The notes under the pieces: model-generated
Seen by the model: only the letters and a program-made list of their open reading frames with translations
Told to the model about the DNA's origin: nothing
The model's database searches: none
Made by a program: the position numbers and the translations under genes
Source: Muscardinus avellanarius
Lineage: Eukaryota; Chordata; Mammalia; Rodentia; Gliridae
Length of the DNA: 64,000 bases
Assembly (NCBI GenBank): GCA_963383645.1
Contig: OY726565.1
Span: forward strand, 31,864,534 to 31,928,533
Direction: 5' to 3'
Part shown: piece by piece, positions 1 through 10,784 of the stretch
How positions within the stretch are numbered: position 1 is the first letter of the stretch
How the letters are laid out: each line of letters begins with the position of its first letter

Positions 1-655
1 CCCAAAACGATCTCAAAAAAGAACAAAGCTAGAAGATATATATTTTCTGATTTCAAACCATATAAAGCTACAATAATTGAAACAGTGTAGTACTGTTATA
101 AAGGCAGATATATAAACCATTGAAGTTAAATAAAAGCCTAGAACTAAATTCTTCCATATATTGTCAAGTTATTTTTGATAAGGTTTCCATGAACATTTGG
201 TAGAGGAAATAATAATATTTTAACTAAATATTGTTGAAAAATAATAATTACATGAAAAAGAATAAAATTGGACCCTTACCTAACAACATATACAAATATT
301 AACTCAAAATATATAAAAGACCTAAATATAAATCTTAAGACTATAAACTTTTAGAAGAAAATCTGGGTCATGAAACCTCACAACATTGAAATTGGCAGTG
401 ATTTCTTGGATATGATTTCAATGGCACAGGCAACAGAAGGGTAAACAAACTCCCTAAAAAATAAAAAGTAATATTGTATATCCAAAGACAATGTAAATAG
501 TGTTAAAAGTTACTGATAGAATGGGATAAAATATTTCCAAATGCTATATCTGAAGGTATATTAATATTCCAACTAGAAATCCTAAAAATTAGCAACAATA
601 AAAGCAAACAATACAATTTAGAGATATGTAAAAGACTAACATAAATAATGAATCT
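1..655 (+). mobile_element. Ancient L1 ORF2 3' remnant
   Basis: Degraded match, in order, to the C-terminal third of L1 ORF2: the tract around 35-130 follows the family's 'DFKLYYKA..K.AWYW..NR' stretch, and 300-480 follows the later 'KDLN.R..T..LEEN.G' stretch. Many stops and indels; no frame is open. It runs off the left edge of the window. Age inferred from divergence. It stops where the minus-strand L1 piece begins, so that piece may have inserted into it. Confidence 0.65.
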
Positions 656-671
656 CCAAAGATAACCAATC

Positions 672-1555
672 TTAGTTGCCTGTTGGATGGAAAATCTTGT
701 TTCTCTGGTTCTGGTGTGTGTTACCTAATTCTTCTTTGTAGTTAATCTCTTTGAGTATTTTTTCTAGCACTAGATTTGAAGACATAAATTCCTTCAGTTT
801 CTGATTGTCATGGAAGCTTCTTATTTCCCCATCTAATTTGATAGAAAGTTTTGCTGGGTAGAAAATTTTTGGCTGGAAGTTGTTTTCTTTCAGAGTTTGG
901 AATATGTTACTCCAAGCCCTTCTGGCTCTCATGACTTGGTTTGGGAAATCTGGAGTGATTCTAACTGGTTTGCCTCTGAATGTCACTTGGCCCTTTGTTT
1001 TTGTTACCTTTAAGATTTTCTGCTTGGTTTCCACATTGGTCATTTTGACAATTATGTGGTGTGGGGATCCTCTTCTCCAATCCTGTCTAAAGGGAGTTCT
1101 ATAAGTTTCCTGGACCTGTGTATCAACCTCTTGCTCTATGTTTGGTAATTTTCTGCTATTATTTCCTTGAAGAGATTATTGATCCCTTTGGTTTCACCTT
1201 CTATTCCCTCCTCTATTCCAATTATTTTTAGGTTAGCTCTCTTAAAATGGGCCCATATTTCTTCAATGTAAGATTTCTGCTGTCGGATTTTTTTTCTAAA
1301 TTAGAAACTATGTGGTCATTTTTGGAATGATCATCTTCTAAGAGCAAAATTCTATTGTCCATGTGGTCTAATCAGTTGTTTGTACTTTGAATTGAGGCCT
1401 TTACTTCATTAATTGCATCCTTTATCTCTTTTTGGCTCTCTCTGAATTCTTTTCAGAACACCTCTATTATTTCTACAGTTATTTTCCTGATTTGAACTTC
1501 TAGAAATCTCTGAATTTCTGTTTTATCGAGTTCTGATGTTGTGGGCATTCATTGC
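672..1555 (-). pseudogene. L1 ORF1 (RNA-binding chaperone), decayed
   Basis: ORF1p is the trimeric RNA-binding protein that packages L1 RNA. The last 123 codons (1043 down to 672) are open and show the family C-terminal domain: an 'RITPDF' strand, an ARR(A)W helix start and the 'NNFQP.I.YPAKL' signature, ending in lysine-rich 'EKILKEINYKEE'. Upstream, 1044-1555 carries the 'LKIIGIEEG'-like RRM core and coiled-coil remnants, broken by stops and frameshifts. It aligns along its length with ORF1 at 51982-52961 but is clearly divergent, so a different L1 lineage. The N-terminal start is approximate. Confidence 0.85.
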
Positions 1556-2565
1556 TCCATTGTTATTCCTCTTTCCCGTGATTTTGGAAGTTTATGCCTT
1601 CTCTGGGTTCTTCCCTTGGGTCACTACAACTTCACTTAAGGTGCTCTGGATCTCGAGTCTTTGGTATCTCAGTCCCCACTTCTCCTTTACTAGGTTGTAT
1701 CGCAGAGTCTTAGACCCAGGGAGTCAATCGAGGCTACTTTAGGTCATGGGGGGAGGGGGTGCCAGGTTGGGCATTCTCCTATGGTGTGATATCTCTGCCA
1801 CTGCCACTCCCCCACTGGGTCAAGTCCCTGGGAGTGCAGTACTGGGATTTCTTCTCTAGGGGCCACAATTTGACTCACTGTTGTGAGTGCGCTGATGGAC
1901 CTGTAGTGGACTCGGTGAATTCACTGCTGCTGCTGCCGGTGGCAATATGGCACCGCTGCAACACGCTCAGCCGTGAGGCTGGTGTATTTCTTCTCTGGTT
2001 TTGAGCTCCCATCTGAGTCCCTGCAGAATGTACTGAGCCCAGCCTCTGGGAGCTTTAGACGCTTCCTGCGCTGAAAAATCTGCCCAATTCCGCCCGGCTG
2101 TTCTGCAGCAGCTCATCTCAGTTCACTGTCCGCTGCTCCTCTATGGAGCCTGGTGGGCTGTTGAGTGCGGTGGTCTAGAGCCGTCCAGTGAACTCACTGC
2201 TGCTGCCGGCAGTAAGGCGCTGCAGCCGCATCCTCGGGCGTGAGGCCAGCGTATCTCCTCTGTGGCTCTGAGCTCCGTTCTGAGTCCCCCTCCTCTCTGG
2301 GGCCTGGTGCTGCACGGGAAGATGGCACCCGCTGCTCCACGCTGCAGCTCCAGCCACAGCACTGCAGTCTGGTTTCTTTCTGGTGTCTCGTTTTTCCAGC
2401 CCTCTTTTTATCTGTCCTTTGTAATTACATTTTTTGTTTCTATGCTGATGGTGTTTTCTGGCTAGGAAAGGCGCTGATTTTGTGGTAATAGAGACTGGTT
2501 GTTAGTGGGGCTCGTAAGTCCCGCTTTTCTCCATCGCCATCTTCACAGAAGTCTCTGTGTCTTCT
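1556..2565 (-). promoter_or_regulatory. L1 5' UTR / internal promoter
   Basis: Roughly 1 kb of GC-richer DNA upstream of the ORF1 remnant on the minus strand. Near its 5' edge, 2535-2543 reads AAGATGGCG on the minus strand, matching the YY1 core that primate L1 uses to position transcription start. Internal similarity between about 1880-2021 and 2160-2289 suggests duplicated promoter units. The 5' edge at 2565 is estimated from where the sequence turns A-rich. Confidence 0.6.
1880..2310 (-). repeat. Imperfect tandem duplication in L1 5' UTR
   Basis: Two blocks, about 1880-2021 and 2160-2289, share in order a TTG(TG)AGTGCG start, a 'GAA(T/C)TCACTGCTGCTG(CTG)CCGG' core, a 'CGTGAGGC' stretch and a 'GAGCTCC..TCTGAGTCC' end. 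Spacing is about 280 bp. A second short match (about 2136-2155 with 2292-2310) supports a longer unit with an internal loss. This resembles the monomer arrays of mouse L1 promoters but has only two copies. Confidence 0.55.
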
Positions 2566-2830
2566 TAAAAAAATAAAACTTAGACCTTCTCTTGCTTAGA
2601 AGAATAATGCAAAATAAAATAATCTCTTTCCTCAAATACTGCCTCTAAACAGACTGCAATCATAAATATAATAATATTTTATTTTAGAAAGAAATGTCTG
2701 TATTGCAAATTTAGGTCTGCTTATATTTTATAAGATATAGTTTATAATCAGAATATAATTTTGAAGTTGAATATTAAAACTTAAAATTCATTGCATTCTA
2801 CCTTGTGTAGGTAATATACATAAATATATA

Positions 2831-3035
2831 TTTTTTGTGGTACTTGGGATTGAACCCAGGGACATTCTATCTCTGATCTCTACCCCAGCCCTAGTTTTTA
2901 TTTTTTATTTTGAAACAGGGTCTCACTACGTTGGAGGGGCCTCTCTAAGTAGCTGAGGCTGGCCATGAGCATGTGGTCCTCCTGCTTCAGCCTCCCAAGG
3001 ACTGGGATTACAAGCGTGTACCACCATACTTAGCT
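2831..3035 (-). repeat. B1-dID-type SINE, older form
   Basis: Full-length inverted copy: T-rich tail complement and ID-half box B complement (TGGGATTGAACCC), A-rich linker complement, then the 7SL-like half ending in the complement of 'GGTGG..CGCTTGTAATCCCAG'. Diverged from its relatives; no clear duplication. Confidence 0.85.
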
Positions 3036-3764
3036 ATGTAGGCAATATTAGCAATAGAAAACCAGTTATCTCAATAGAAATAGATTATAATTTCAAGAGT
3101 AAAGTTCAGTATAATATTAAATAATACTGAAAGAAAGTGGATAATTTTTATTAATCTCAATACCTCATCCCATACTAAAGTATACTTATAAATTTCAATT
3201 GTTTTAATAGTTCATCAACTTGTGATAAAGCATACACTTTAGCAACATACCCTGCTTTATAACTAAGAGTAGTTGTTTCTTCAGATGACTTTGGATTAAT
3301 ATTCTCAAAATAATAAGTTGGTCTCACTCATGGAACTTGGATAAAGGTGGTTTGTGGAATATATGAGAGGAACCCTGCCAAGCACATTGCAAACTTAGCT
3401 GTATGCTATATATAGAAAGAACAGTGACTGGTGGCAAGAAAGACTAGTGTTTCTCAATATGACACTAAATTCTTCAATTGTGTGTATGGGCATAAGACAT
3501 AATCCACATTCTTTCCATCTTTAGGTTGAAGATAGCTGCTGGGTTGCAAAAATGCCTATGCGATTAATCATTTGGAAGACTAATGCAGCCTTTTCCTTGA
3601 GTGTTTAGTCTCTATTTTGCCATGGGGATAATCCTGTGAAAAATTCACATTTTGGGATTAGGTAGATCTGTGCTGTGCTGTCCAACACAAAAGTCTCTAA
3701 CCTGGCCATTTATATCTAAATCCAAATTAATTAATATTAAATAAAATTGAAGTTTTAGATTTTT
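3036..3764. other. Unique AT-rich sequence
   Basis: No long ORF, SINE signature or simple repeat seen. Nothing supports an exon. Confidence 0.4.
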
Positions 3765-3780
3765 GGCCTCACTAGGTGCA

Positions 3781-3972
3781 TTTTTTTTTAGTGGTGGTAC
3801 TGGGGTTCCTGGAAACCTTTCTACCTCCAGGCTATACTCCCAGACCTATTTTTCATATTTTTATTTGGAAACAGGGTCTTTTAAGCCAGGCTTGCTGGCT
3901 TAGAACCTGCACGATCCTCCTGTCTCTGCCTCCCAAGCACAGAGATTACAAGCGTGCGCCACCACGCCTGGC
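3781..3972 (-). repeat. Young-type SINE with 16-bp target duplication
   Basis: Short-form SINE (about 185 bp) carrying the diagnostic 'GGGTTCCTGGAAACC' in place of an intact right-half box B. The same 16 bases GGCCTCACTAGGTGCA stand at 3765-3780 and 3970-3985, so the boundaries are well set and the insertion is fairly recent. Confidence 0.92.
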
Positions 3973-4096
3973 CTCACTAGGTGCATTTTAAGTGCAAACA
4001 TGCATGTGGCTAGTGGCTACCACAGCAATCAGTGTAGCGCAAGAGTTGTAGAACATTTCCATAAGTGCAGAGAGTTCTATAGAACAATGTGAGCTA

Positions 4097-4127
<31 letters not shown>
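4097..4127. repeat. (GAT)10 microsatellite
   Basis: About ten GAT units directly against the tail side of the minus-strand SINE that follows; read on the minus strand it is an (ATC)n tail, probably grown from the SINE's A-rich end. Confidence 0.9.
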
Positions 4128-4345
4128 GTTATGCTGTATCGAGGATTGAACTCAGGGGCATTCTACCTCTGAGCTACACTTTCAGTCCTATTTTTTATTC
4201 TCTATTTTGAAACAGGGTCTCAATAAGTTGTCGAGGGCCTCACAAGTTGCTGAGGCTTGCCATGAACCTGTGATCCTCCTGTCTCAGCCCCCCAAGTGCA
4301 AGGATTACAAGCCACCTCATGGCTTTTGTGCCACCATGCCTGGCT
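4128..4345 (-). repeat. B1-dID-type SINE, older form
   Basis: Inverted full-length copy with an ordinary box B complement (GGATTGAACTC). A small insertion or local duplication around 4308-4332 (GCCACCTCATGGCTTTTGTGCCACC) splits the start of the 7SL half. Confidence 0.85.
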
Positions 4346-4567
4346 TAGATTAATTTTTTAAATAAAAGGTCTCTTTCTAATTAGAAGCCATAGCTTCTAA
4401 TTAGATATTAACAAATTGTATTGATAATCACAAATTGTATTAATAATAACAAAGAATAAAGAAAATAACAAATAATAAGGAGTAAATAAAAATAAATGAG
4501 TTATTATAAAACCATGAAATTAAATTTGCTTAATGTGGCATGTGTGGATCTACGGTAAGAGGAAACC

Positions 4568-4570
<3 letters not shown>

Positions 4571-4612
<42 letters not shown>
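4571..4612. repeat. (GT)n microsatellite
   Basis: About 21 GT units with one GC interruption near the end. No SINE is attached. Confidence 0.95.
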
Positions 4613-4613
4613 A

Positions 4614-5034
4614 GCAATCATACAGGGAAACTAGCTGATGCTCACAGGCTGAGCCTAGAGGCAGCGTTTGTATAGGTGCACCTAAAACGCAAATGTTTAT
4701 AAAGACAGTGCAATTTCAGGATGCCTTCTAAATTTTTTATCCAGTGCCATCCGGATTTTTTCATCTTAAATTTTCAGAGTATTTTTCTGATTTACTTGTT
4801 TAAAAAATATTGTGGTACTAGATAGGAAAATACAGTGTTCTGCCTAATTAATAATGATATTTTGCTTTCACTTATTGAGTTTTTGGGATAAGATAGTAAT
4901 TAGATTATATATTCTATAGTACAGATATTTTCTTAGTCCAGTTACTATCAAACTATGACCTGACAAGTTTATCTGGATGATCCCTTTTAAATTTTAAGTA
5001 TATACATTTTAAAAGTCAACTTTATTTCAGTTAT
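4614..5034. other. Unique AT-rich sequence
   Basis: No coding or repeat signature recognised. Confidence 0.35.
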
Positions 5035-5049
5035 AAATAACACATCATA

Positions 5050-5250
5050 GCTGGGTGTGGTGGCACATGCTTGTAATCCCAGCATTCGGGAGGCTGAGAC
5101 CGGAGGATTGCAGTTCGCAGACAGCCTCAGCTATTTAGTGAGGCCCTATGCAACTTACTGAGACCCTGCTTCAAAATAAAGAATAAAAAATAGGGCTGGG
5201 CGTGTAGCTCATAGGTAGAATGTCCCTGGGTTCCATCTCCAGACCTGCAA
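5050..5250 (+). repeat. B1-dID-type SINE, older form
   Basis: Complete plus-strand copy: 7SL half with 'GGTGGCACATGCTTGTAATCCCAG', A-rich linker, ID half with box A 'TAGCTCATAGGTAGA' and box B 'GGGTTCCATC'. Flanked by imperfect duplications (AAATAACACATCAT at about 5036-5049; AAATAACACTTCAT after the tail). Confidence 0.9.
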
Positions 5251-5504
5251 ATAAATAACACTTCATAATATATGATTATTACCTGGTGTTTCACAAAATC
5301 AATATAAATACAAAAGTTAAAATAAAAATACTTTGAAATAAAATATAAAAGAATATTTTTGTGACTTCTTGGATAACCAAATATTTTTAACTATAAATGA
5401 GAAAATGGTAAATTGTATTATGTTAAAATTAAGGTTTTCTTTTCATCAAGTCATCATAATAAGAGTTGAAGGACTAAGACAGAATCAGAAAAAGATATTT
5501 GTTA

Positions 5505-5570
5505 CATATTGTATATATACATATACATATATAGAGATAGATATATAGATGGATAGATAGAGAGAGAGAA
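5505..5570. repeat. TA/GATA/GA compound microsatellite
   Basis: Short runs of TATATACA, GATAGATA and GAGA within an AT-rich tract. The minus-strand frames over it are low-complexity and not coding. Confidence 0.8.
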
Positions 5571-6054
5571 TTTTTATATAGAATACAAATAAAGATACAA
5601 AATATTTGTATCCTATAAATCAATAAGAAAAAACAAAAGTGCCAAAGGAAAAAGGACAAAAATTATAAACATAAAGTTCAAGATTCATGGAATATATAAA
5701 AGTATCTTCAAAATATATGAAATTGAAAATTTCAAAATAATCCTGAAAATTATATTCAAAATATATAAAAATTTGTTCATCTTTATTAATAATCATTAGG
5801 GAAAGGCAAATTAAGACTGGCAAACTATTTTATTATACATTTATCAAAGTGGTAATAAAGAGAAACACTGATATTACCAAAACTCAGACTCTGTTGGCTG
5901 GAATGTAAATTTGATCAACCTCCCTAGAAAAACTATTTGGCACTGAAGCTGGGTATAGAAGTAAGTGCTCACTAGCAATTCTACTCTTAGGTTTATGCCC
6001 AGTGGAATATGTACAAATGTGTATCAAAAGCATGCACAAAAACATATATAGAAT

Positions 6055-6122
6055 ACATATATATATATATATATATACATATACACACATATATGTATAT
6101 GTACATGTATAGATAGATATAT
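6055..6122. repeat. (TA)n and CA/TG-rich microsatellite
   Basis: About 11 TA units followed by mixed ATACAC/ATGTATAT/GATAGA units. The 84- and 91-codon minus-strand frames over it are made of tyrosine, isoleucine and cysteine repeats and are not genes. Confidence 0.9.
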
Positions 6123-6202
6123 GCACATGAATATACATACAGCAACATTATTTGCACCCTCACCAAACTGAAAGGATCAGTGTTCATCAAGAGTAAAATG
6201 GG

Positions 6203-6435
6203 CAGCTGGTTTGGTGGCACTGGTTTGTATTCCCAGCCATTTGGGAGGCTAAGACAGGAGGACTGCACTTCATGGACAGCCTCAGCTAGTTAATGAGGCC
6301 CTCTGCAACTCAATGAGACTCTGTTTCAAAATAAAAAATAAAAAATAAAAATATAGGGCTGGGGGTGTAGCTCTGAAGTAGAATGTCCCTGGGTTCCATC
6401 CCCAGTACCGAAAAAAAAAAAAAAAAAAAAAAAGA
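6203..6435 (+). repeat. B1-dID-type SINE with long A tail
   Basis: Plus-strand copy with linker (AAAATAA)n, box A 'TAGCTCTGAAGTAGA', box B 'GGGTTCCATCCC' and a run of about 23 A. It is followed directly by another SINE in the same orientation. Confidence 0.9.
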
Positions 6436-6439
6436 GCAA

Positions 6440-6660
6440 AATGGGCCAGATGTTGTGGCACACATCTGTAATCCCAGTACTTGGAGGCTGAAACAGGAGG
6501 AAACAGGCGTATCAAAGGTTTGAAGCCAGCATCAGCAACTTAGTGAGAACCTCAAAAACTTGAGAGCCTGTCTCAAAATAAAAATTAAAGGGCTAATGGT
6601 GCAGCTTGGAGGTAGAAAGCCCCTAAATCCAGTCCTCAGTAGCAAGAAGAAACAAAAAGA
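6440..6660 (+). repeat. B1-dID-type SINE, second of a head-to-tail pair
   Basis: Diverged plus-strand copy with extra bases in the left half (about 6498-6520) and weak boxes. Tail continues as (CAA)n to about 6678. The motif AAGAGTAAAATGG or AAGAGCAAAATGG occurs before the first SINE (6189), between the two (about 6433) and after the second (6688), marking shared target duplications. Confidence 0.85.
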
Positions 6661-7100
6661 CAAACAACAACAACAATAAAACCCGCAAGAGTAAAATGGC
6701 TTCATGTTGGTTGACTTTTACTGTAGAGGAATTCTACATAGCAGTAAGAATGAACAAACTACAAAATATGCCATCACTAGGGTACAGCTCAGAAAAATAA
6801 CATTAGATCAAAGAATCAAGACACATTAAGGCACATAATTTATGAGATAAGACTCGAACATCCTGTAAACTATGTTATTAGCTACATTACGATGGTGGTT
6901 ACTCTGGGAGGGGGAATTTTGACTAAAGAGGGCTTGGTTACATGGGTCTGTTCACTTTACATATATTTGCAATGTGCACTTTTTATGTGTACATAATTTA
7001 TCAGAGCAATATAAGAAAATGTTTATTTAAAAAAGAAAACAACAGACTTTAAGTGTATGACTTTGGCAAAGATATTTGCACCTGGGAAAATATTTTTTTT

Positions 7101-7137
7101 ACTTTATTTATTTATTTATTTATTTATCTATTTATTT
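7101..7137. repeat. (TTTA)n microsatellite at SINE tail
   Basis: TTTA units lying on the tail side of the adjoining minus-strand SINE; probably an evolved A-rich tail. Confidence 0.85.
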
Positions 7138-7328
7138 TTGGTGGTACTGGGGTTCCTGGAAGCCCTTCTACCTCCGGGTTACACTCCCAGACCTATTTTA
7201 TATATTTTTTTATTTGGAAACAGGGTCTCTTAAGTCAGCAAGGCTGGCTCTGAACCAGCATGATCCTCCGATCCTCCTGTCTGCCTCCCAAGCGCGGGGA
7301 TTACAAGCGTGAGACACCACACCCGATG
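7138..7328 (-). repeat. Young-type SINE with target duplication
   Basis: Short-form copy with 'GGGTTCCTGGAAGCCC' replacing the right-half box B complement. CTGGGAAAATATTTT at 7082-7096 and CTGGGCAAATATTTT at 7329-7343 form a 15-bp duplication with one difference. A small 'GATCCTCC' duplication lies near 7261-7277. Confidence 0.9.
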
Positions 7329-7429
7329 CTGGGCAAATATTTTTGACAGAACCCCGAAGTTGCTAAGTGTATCTAAAAACATAAAGGTACAAAGGCCAAA
7401 TACTAATGTCCACTTTTCTCTTGTAAGGG

Positions 7430-8050
7430 TGTTGCGGGTGACAGGTCCACTTCTCAACTTAGGCACTCAGAATTCTCAGGGTTCCTTGGCTAATGTAATG
7501 GAAAAGAATTTCAGCACACATCAGAGACACGGAGGTTATATAGAAAAGTAGGAAATATACATTCAAGGGAGAATGCAGGGCATCTCAAAAGGGAGAGAGA
7601 CCCTTTGTGGAATGCAGAGCTCTTTTCTTACAGGGGACTTTGATGAGGAGTGGGCTAGAGGAGGTAGGTGAGGATGACCTCAGTCTGGTAGTTCTTGAGG
7701 TAGTATGGGGGTCTGGTGATCTGGTCAGATTTTAGGGAGGCTGAGCTCACTGTGGTCGTCCCCGGGGTGGCTCCTGGTGGTCTGCTCATTCTTAGGGTCT
7801 TCAGGCTGATAGAGGACTTCATTATCTGATAACAAATAAGCTGGAGAGTGTCCTAAATTATATATTTCACAAGATATGCTGTTCATTTTGTTGACAATGC
7901 ACAGGACAATTATAGTTTCTTTCAGTTAACACTAAAATTTACAGATTTCCCAGAAATTTGGAAGAGTCAGGACTGGGAAAGAGAAGTGGGTTGGGAAGTA
8001 AAGGTTGAGATACTTTAGCAGCAGGTTCTTAGATTGAAGCTATTATTTTA
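7430..8050. mobile_element. Possible LTR or other old repeat, unclassified
   Basis: Base composition and runs such as 'GGGAGAGAGACCCTTTGTGG' and 'GAGCTCTTTTCTTACAGGGG' look like the antisense of an ERV-type LTR, and the region is less AT-rich than its flanks. I see no clear terminal TG/CA or paired copy in the window, so this is a weak call and could be unique sequence. Confidence 0.3.
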
Positions 8051-10784
8051 CTTTTACTCTTTGTTCTGATCTCCTTTCTACCTATTTATGCTTTACATCT
8101 TGCATCAGGAGGATCTACAGAAAAAAGAACATTTAAAAAATCTGCCTAAGGAGACACTAAGGAAAAATAAATTTGGTTTTACCCAAGAGCTTTCACCAAG
8201 GTTTTGTTTTCCAAGCTCCACCGAGGGTCACAGAAAATCTCTTGATCATTTCAATCCCAGGACAAATTGTCTCAATCCCAGAACAAAACACTCTGATATC
8301 ACGGAAACCAAGAACATGCACAGGAGGAGAAAAATAGACCCGACTTCATTGAGAATGTTTTCTGTCTACACATACTGACCTCAGTGACCCTTGAGGGTCA
8401 TCAGAATTATGCCCGAGGAGAACTCAGGAAGCACCTGCTCACTCATGATACGTTGATGTCAGTTCAGAAACTCAGATTAGTGGTACAAAATGTATTCAGG
8501 TCTCCATGGGCCTCTCTCCAGTGAAATGTCATCTGCCTGAGCATTTAGAACTTATGTATGTATACACATGTATATATTCAGTTTGTAATTACTTGTATGT
8601 AACAAATTATTAAGGGGGACTACATTGTGCAAGTAATTTATAGAGAAAACAAAATGTCACTTAATGCCACTGCTGGAAATTAAACATATTCTGAATTTTC
8701 TTGGGATAAATTGTCATGGTACCAAAAATCTGCAAGTGAAAAAATTGTACACTCAATTAAATTCAGGAAAACCAGACTAAAGTTCCCAGACTGCACCCCT
8801 CACAGGCTGTATATTTTATGCCAAGACTAGTTAAGTTCATTACCTTCTAAGACATTTCTAAGTATTAATATACACAAGTGAAAATAAACACTGTTTAATA
8901 TTCTCTGATATTAGCTGAAGGGCATTATAAATAGTAAAACTTCCTTCTAAAAGTATTTAAGAAGGCAAGAAAAACTTTTTAAAGGAGAATTTTATTTTGA
9001 AAAAGGAAATTGTAAATGAGTCTAAGTAGAATCACTAAAATGCATGAGGAAAATATTTGAAATAATTCCAAATATAGAAACAGAGCACTTTTTATTACTT
9101 TGCCAAAAGAAAGATTATTTAGTTGTTTGAAGGACTGACTCATTAAAATCTACTTATATAGGTAATGGATTTGGGGACTGAAATTGTCCCAAACTTTGGA
9201 GAAAGAAATGTGATAATTCTTTAAATCTATGTCCATGAGGTAGGGCTCCATAAAGAAGTTTAAGTTTGGAGAATGTGTTTCATCTATGAATATGGAGGTG
9301 GAACCCCGCGAGGCCCACATTTAATCTACATTCACTGAAAACACTTGCACCTTGTACACTCTGCTTATTCATGCAACTGGATTAAGTAGGTACATAAGCT
9401 GCTGCTTTCAGCTCTGGCTCTCCTGTTTTTTTGCCAGTAAAGGTCACACTGACTCATACACGAAACCTTTTGTTTATATCTCAGAGGTAGATGACCCCAT
9501 TGCACCTGCTTTTGAATATCTGGCAGGAGACAGGGTTACAAATGAATATGGCTCTTTCAAGAAGTTGCTTATTTTAAAATGAAATTAGCATTTCCATAGG
9601 TGCCAAACCACCGGTAGTAAAGAATGGAGAGCTCTGTGGCAGCGAAGACAGGTATACTGTGGAATTGTAGCAGCATCCGCAAAGGATGTCCCGAAAGGCT
9701 GCTGAGTGAATGAATGAACGAAGAAATGAAATTTAGCAAAAGGGTTTTTTTGTTGTTGTTGTTCTTTTTTGCCCAGTTGCTGACATTCAATTCTGCTTAT
9801 AGAGAGCTATTCTATGACATTTGTTCACGATACCCACACCTTTAACCAAATATCAATTATACCGGTTACATGGGCTAACGTCTACTTCAGTGACTGATAT
9901 TCAAGCATTAGGATAATCTTCCTTTTAGGTTAACCAGTGCCCACCCCTTTCAATTGGTATGAAAGGAGCCCAAAGAGACAACTCTGAAAGTACTGAAGAT
10001 TAAATGAGGAGCCAAGAAGGCCCTGAATACAATACCAAGAAGTTAGATTTTATTCCATAATCCAGCAGAGAACCAGTGGATGTTTGGGGCAGGGGAATAC
10101 CAAGGACAAATATGTTTCTTAGAAAATTATGATGTAATAGGTACAATTGTCTGGGAGAGATGCTGATGCAGGATGCTCAGCTCAGAAACCACCCTAAATA
10201 GTACAAGTCAAAGGCGATCTCTGCTGTTAGCCTGTAAAGTAGTTGTTACTCTTGGTGGGAGGGTAGTTACAAGTACAGACAAAATTCCACTTCTTGATCT
10301 TTGTGTTAGATATCTGAATTTGTTCATATACAAACATGCATTAGTTGTATATTTTGTGCACCTTTCTGTAAAAGTACTTCAGAAGTTATTTTTTCAGAAA
10401 AAAATAGCAATAAGGGCAGAGGGGTTTCTAGATATAGAAGACCAAAAAGGGTTGCCCAATAACTAGAAACAATTAGTACAATTAGTGAGTTCAATATTGG
10501 ACATTTGAGAAACCAATGAAGACATCCAGGTGGGACTCTCCAATGACCAAACGTAATGTTATTTGAAGCTTAGTTGAGAGTTAAAATAGGAACTAACTGA
10601 AAGTTATATAAGCAGAAAACAAATAACTAAAATAGTAGAAGCATAGGGTAATTGTGGGAAAGTAAGGAAAAAAGATAATTGAACACTAAATTTTAGAAAA
10701 CTGTACCTATTTTGAAATTTGCCATATGTCAACCTAATCCATGACATAGTCATTTTGGATAAAATGTGTGAAATATATTGTTTT
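8051..10784. other. Unique sequence, no gene recognised
   Basis: About 2.7 kb without recognisable repeats. Open frames of 76-97 codons (8088-8378, 9352-9582, 10173-10466) show no known domain and have no visible splice-site or promoter support. A cluster of TGACC-type half sites lies at 8376-8400. Confidence 0.4.

Larger units (their letters stand above)
665..2565 (-). mobile_element. L1 5' half (5' UTR + ORF1), ORF2 missing
   Basis: Reading on the minus strand from 2565 down to 665 gives a GC-richer 5' UTR, then a decayed ORF1 ending at 672, then an abrupt end just past the ORF1 stop. No ORF2 and no poly(A) follow. The usual L1 defect is loss of the 5' end, so a copy holding only the 5' half is atypical. 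It could come from a later deletion, an inversion at insertion, or an internally terminated transcript. Its 5' UTR does not resemble that of the L1 at 49813-57133. Confidence 0.85.
5540..7040 (+). mobile_element. Ancient L1 3' end, split by two SINEs
   Basis: Order and spacing match old mammalian L1 3' regions: the 'CAATAAGAAAAAAC' and 'CCAAAGGAAAAAGGAC' zone (about 5620-5660), a later 'GGAATATGTAC..' zone (about 6000), then after the SINEs 'GGAATTCTACATAGCAGTAAGAATGAAC' (about 6728) and the terminal 'GTGGTTACTCTGGGAGGGG' zone (about 6893-6920). No open frame remains. The SINEs at 6203-6660 interrupt it. Confidence 0.65.

Noticed and set aside
5204..5250. tRNA genes from box A / box B matches
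   Set aside because: The matches occur in dozens of diverged SINE right halves with no full cloverleaf.
5884..6268. 84- and 91-codon minus-strand frames
   Set aside because: Made mostly of tyrosine, isoleucine, methionine and cysteine from a TA/TG microsatellite.
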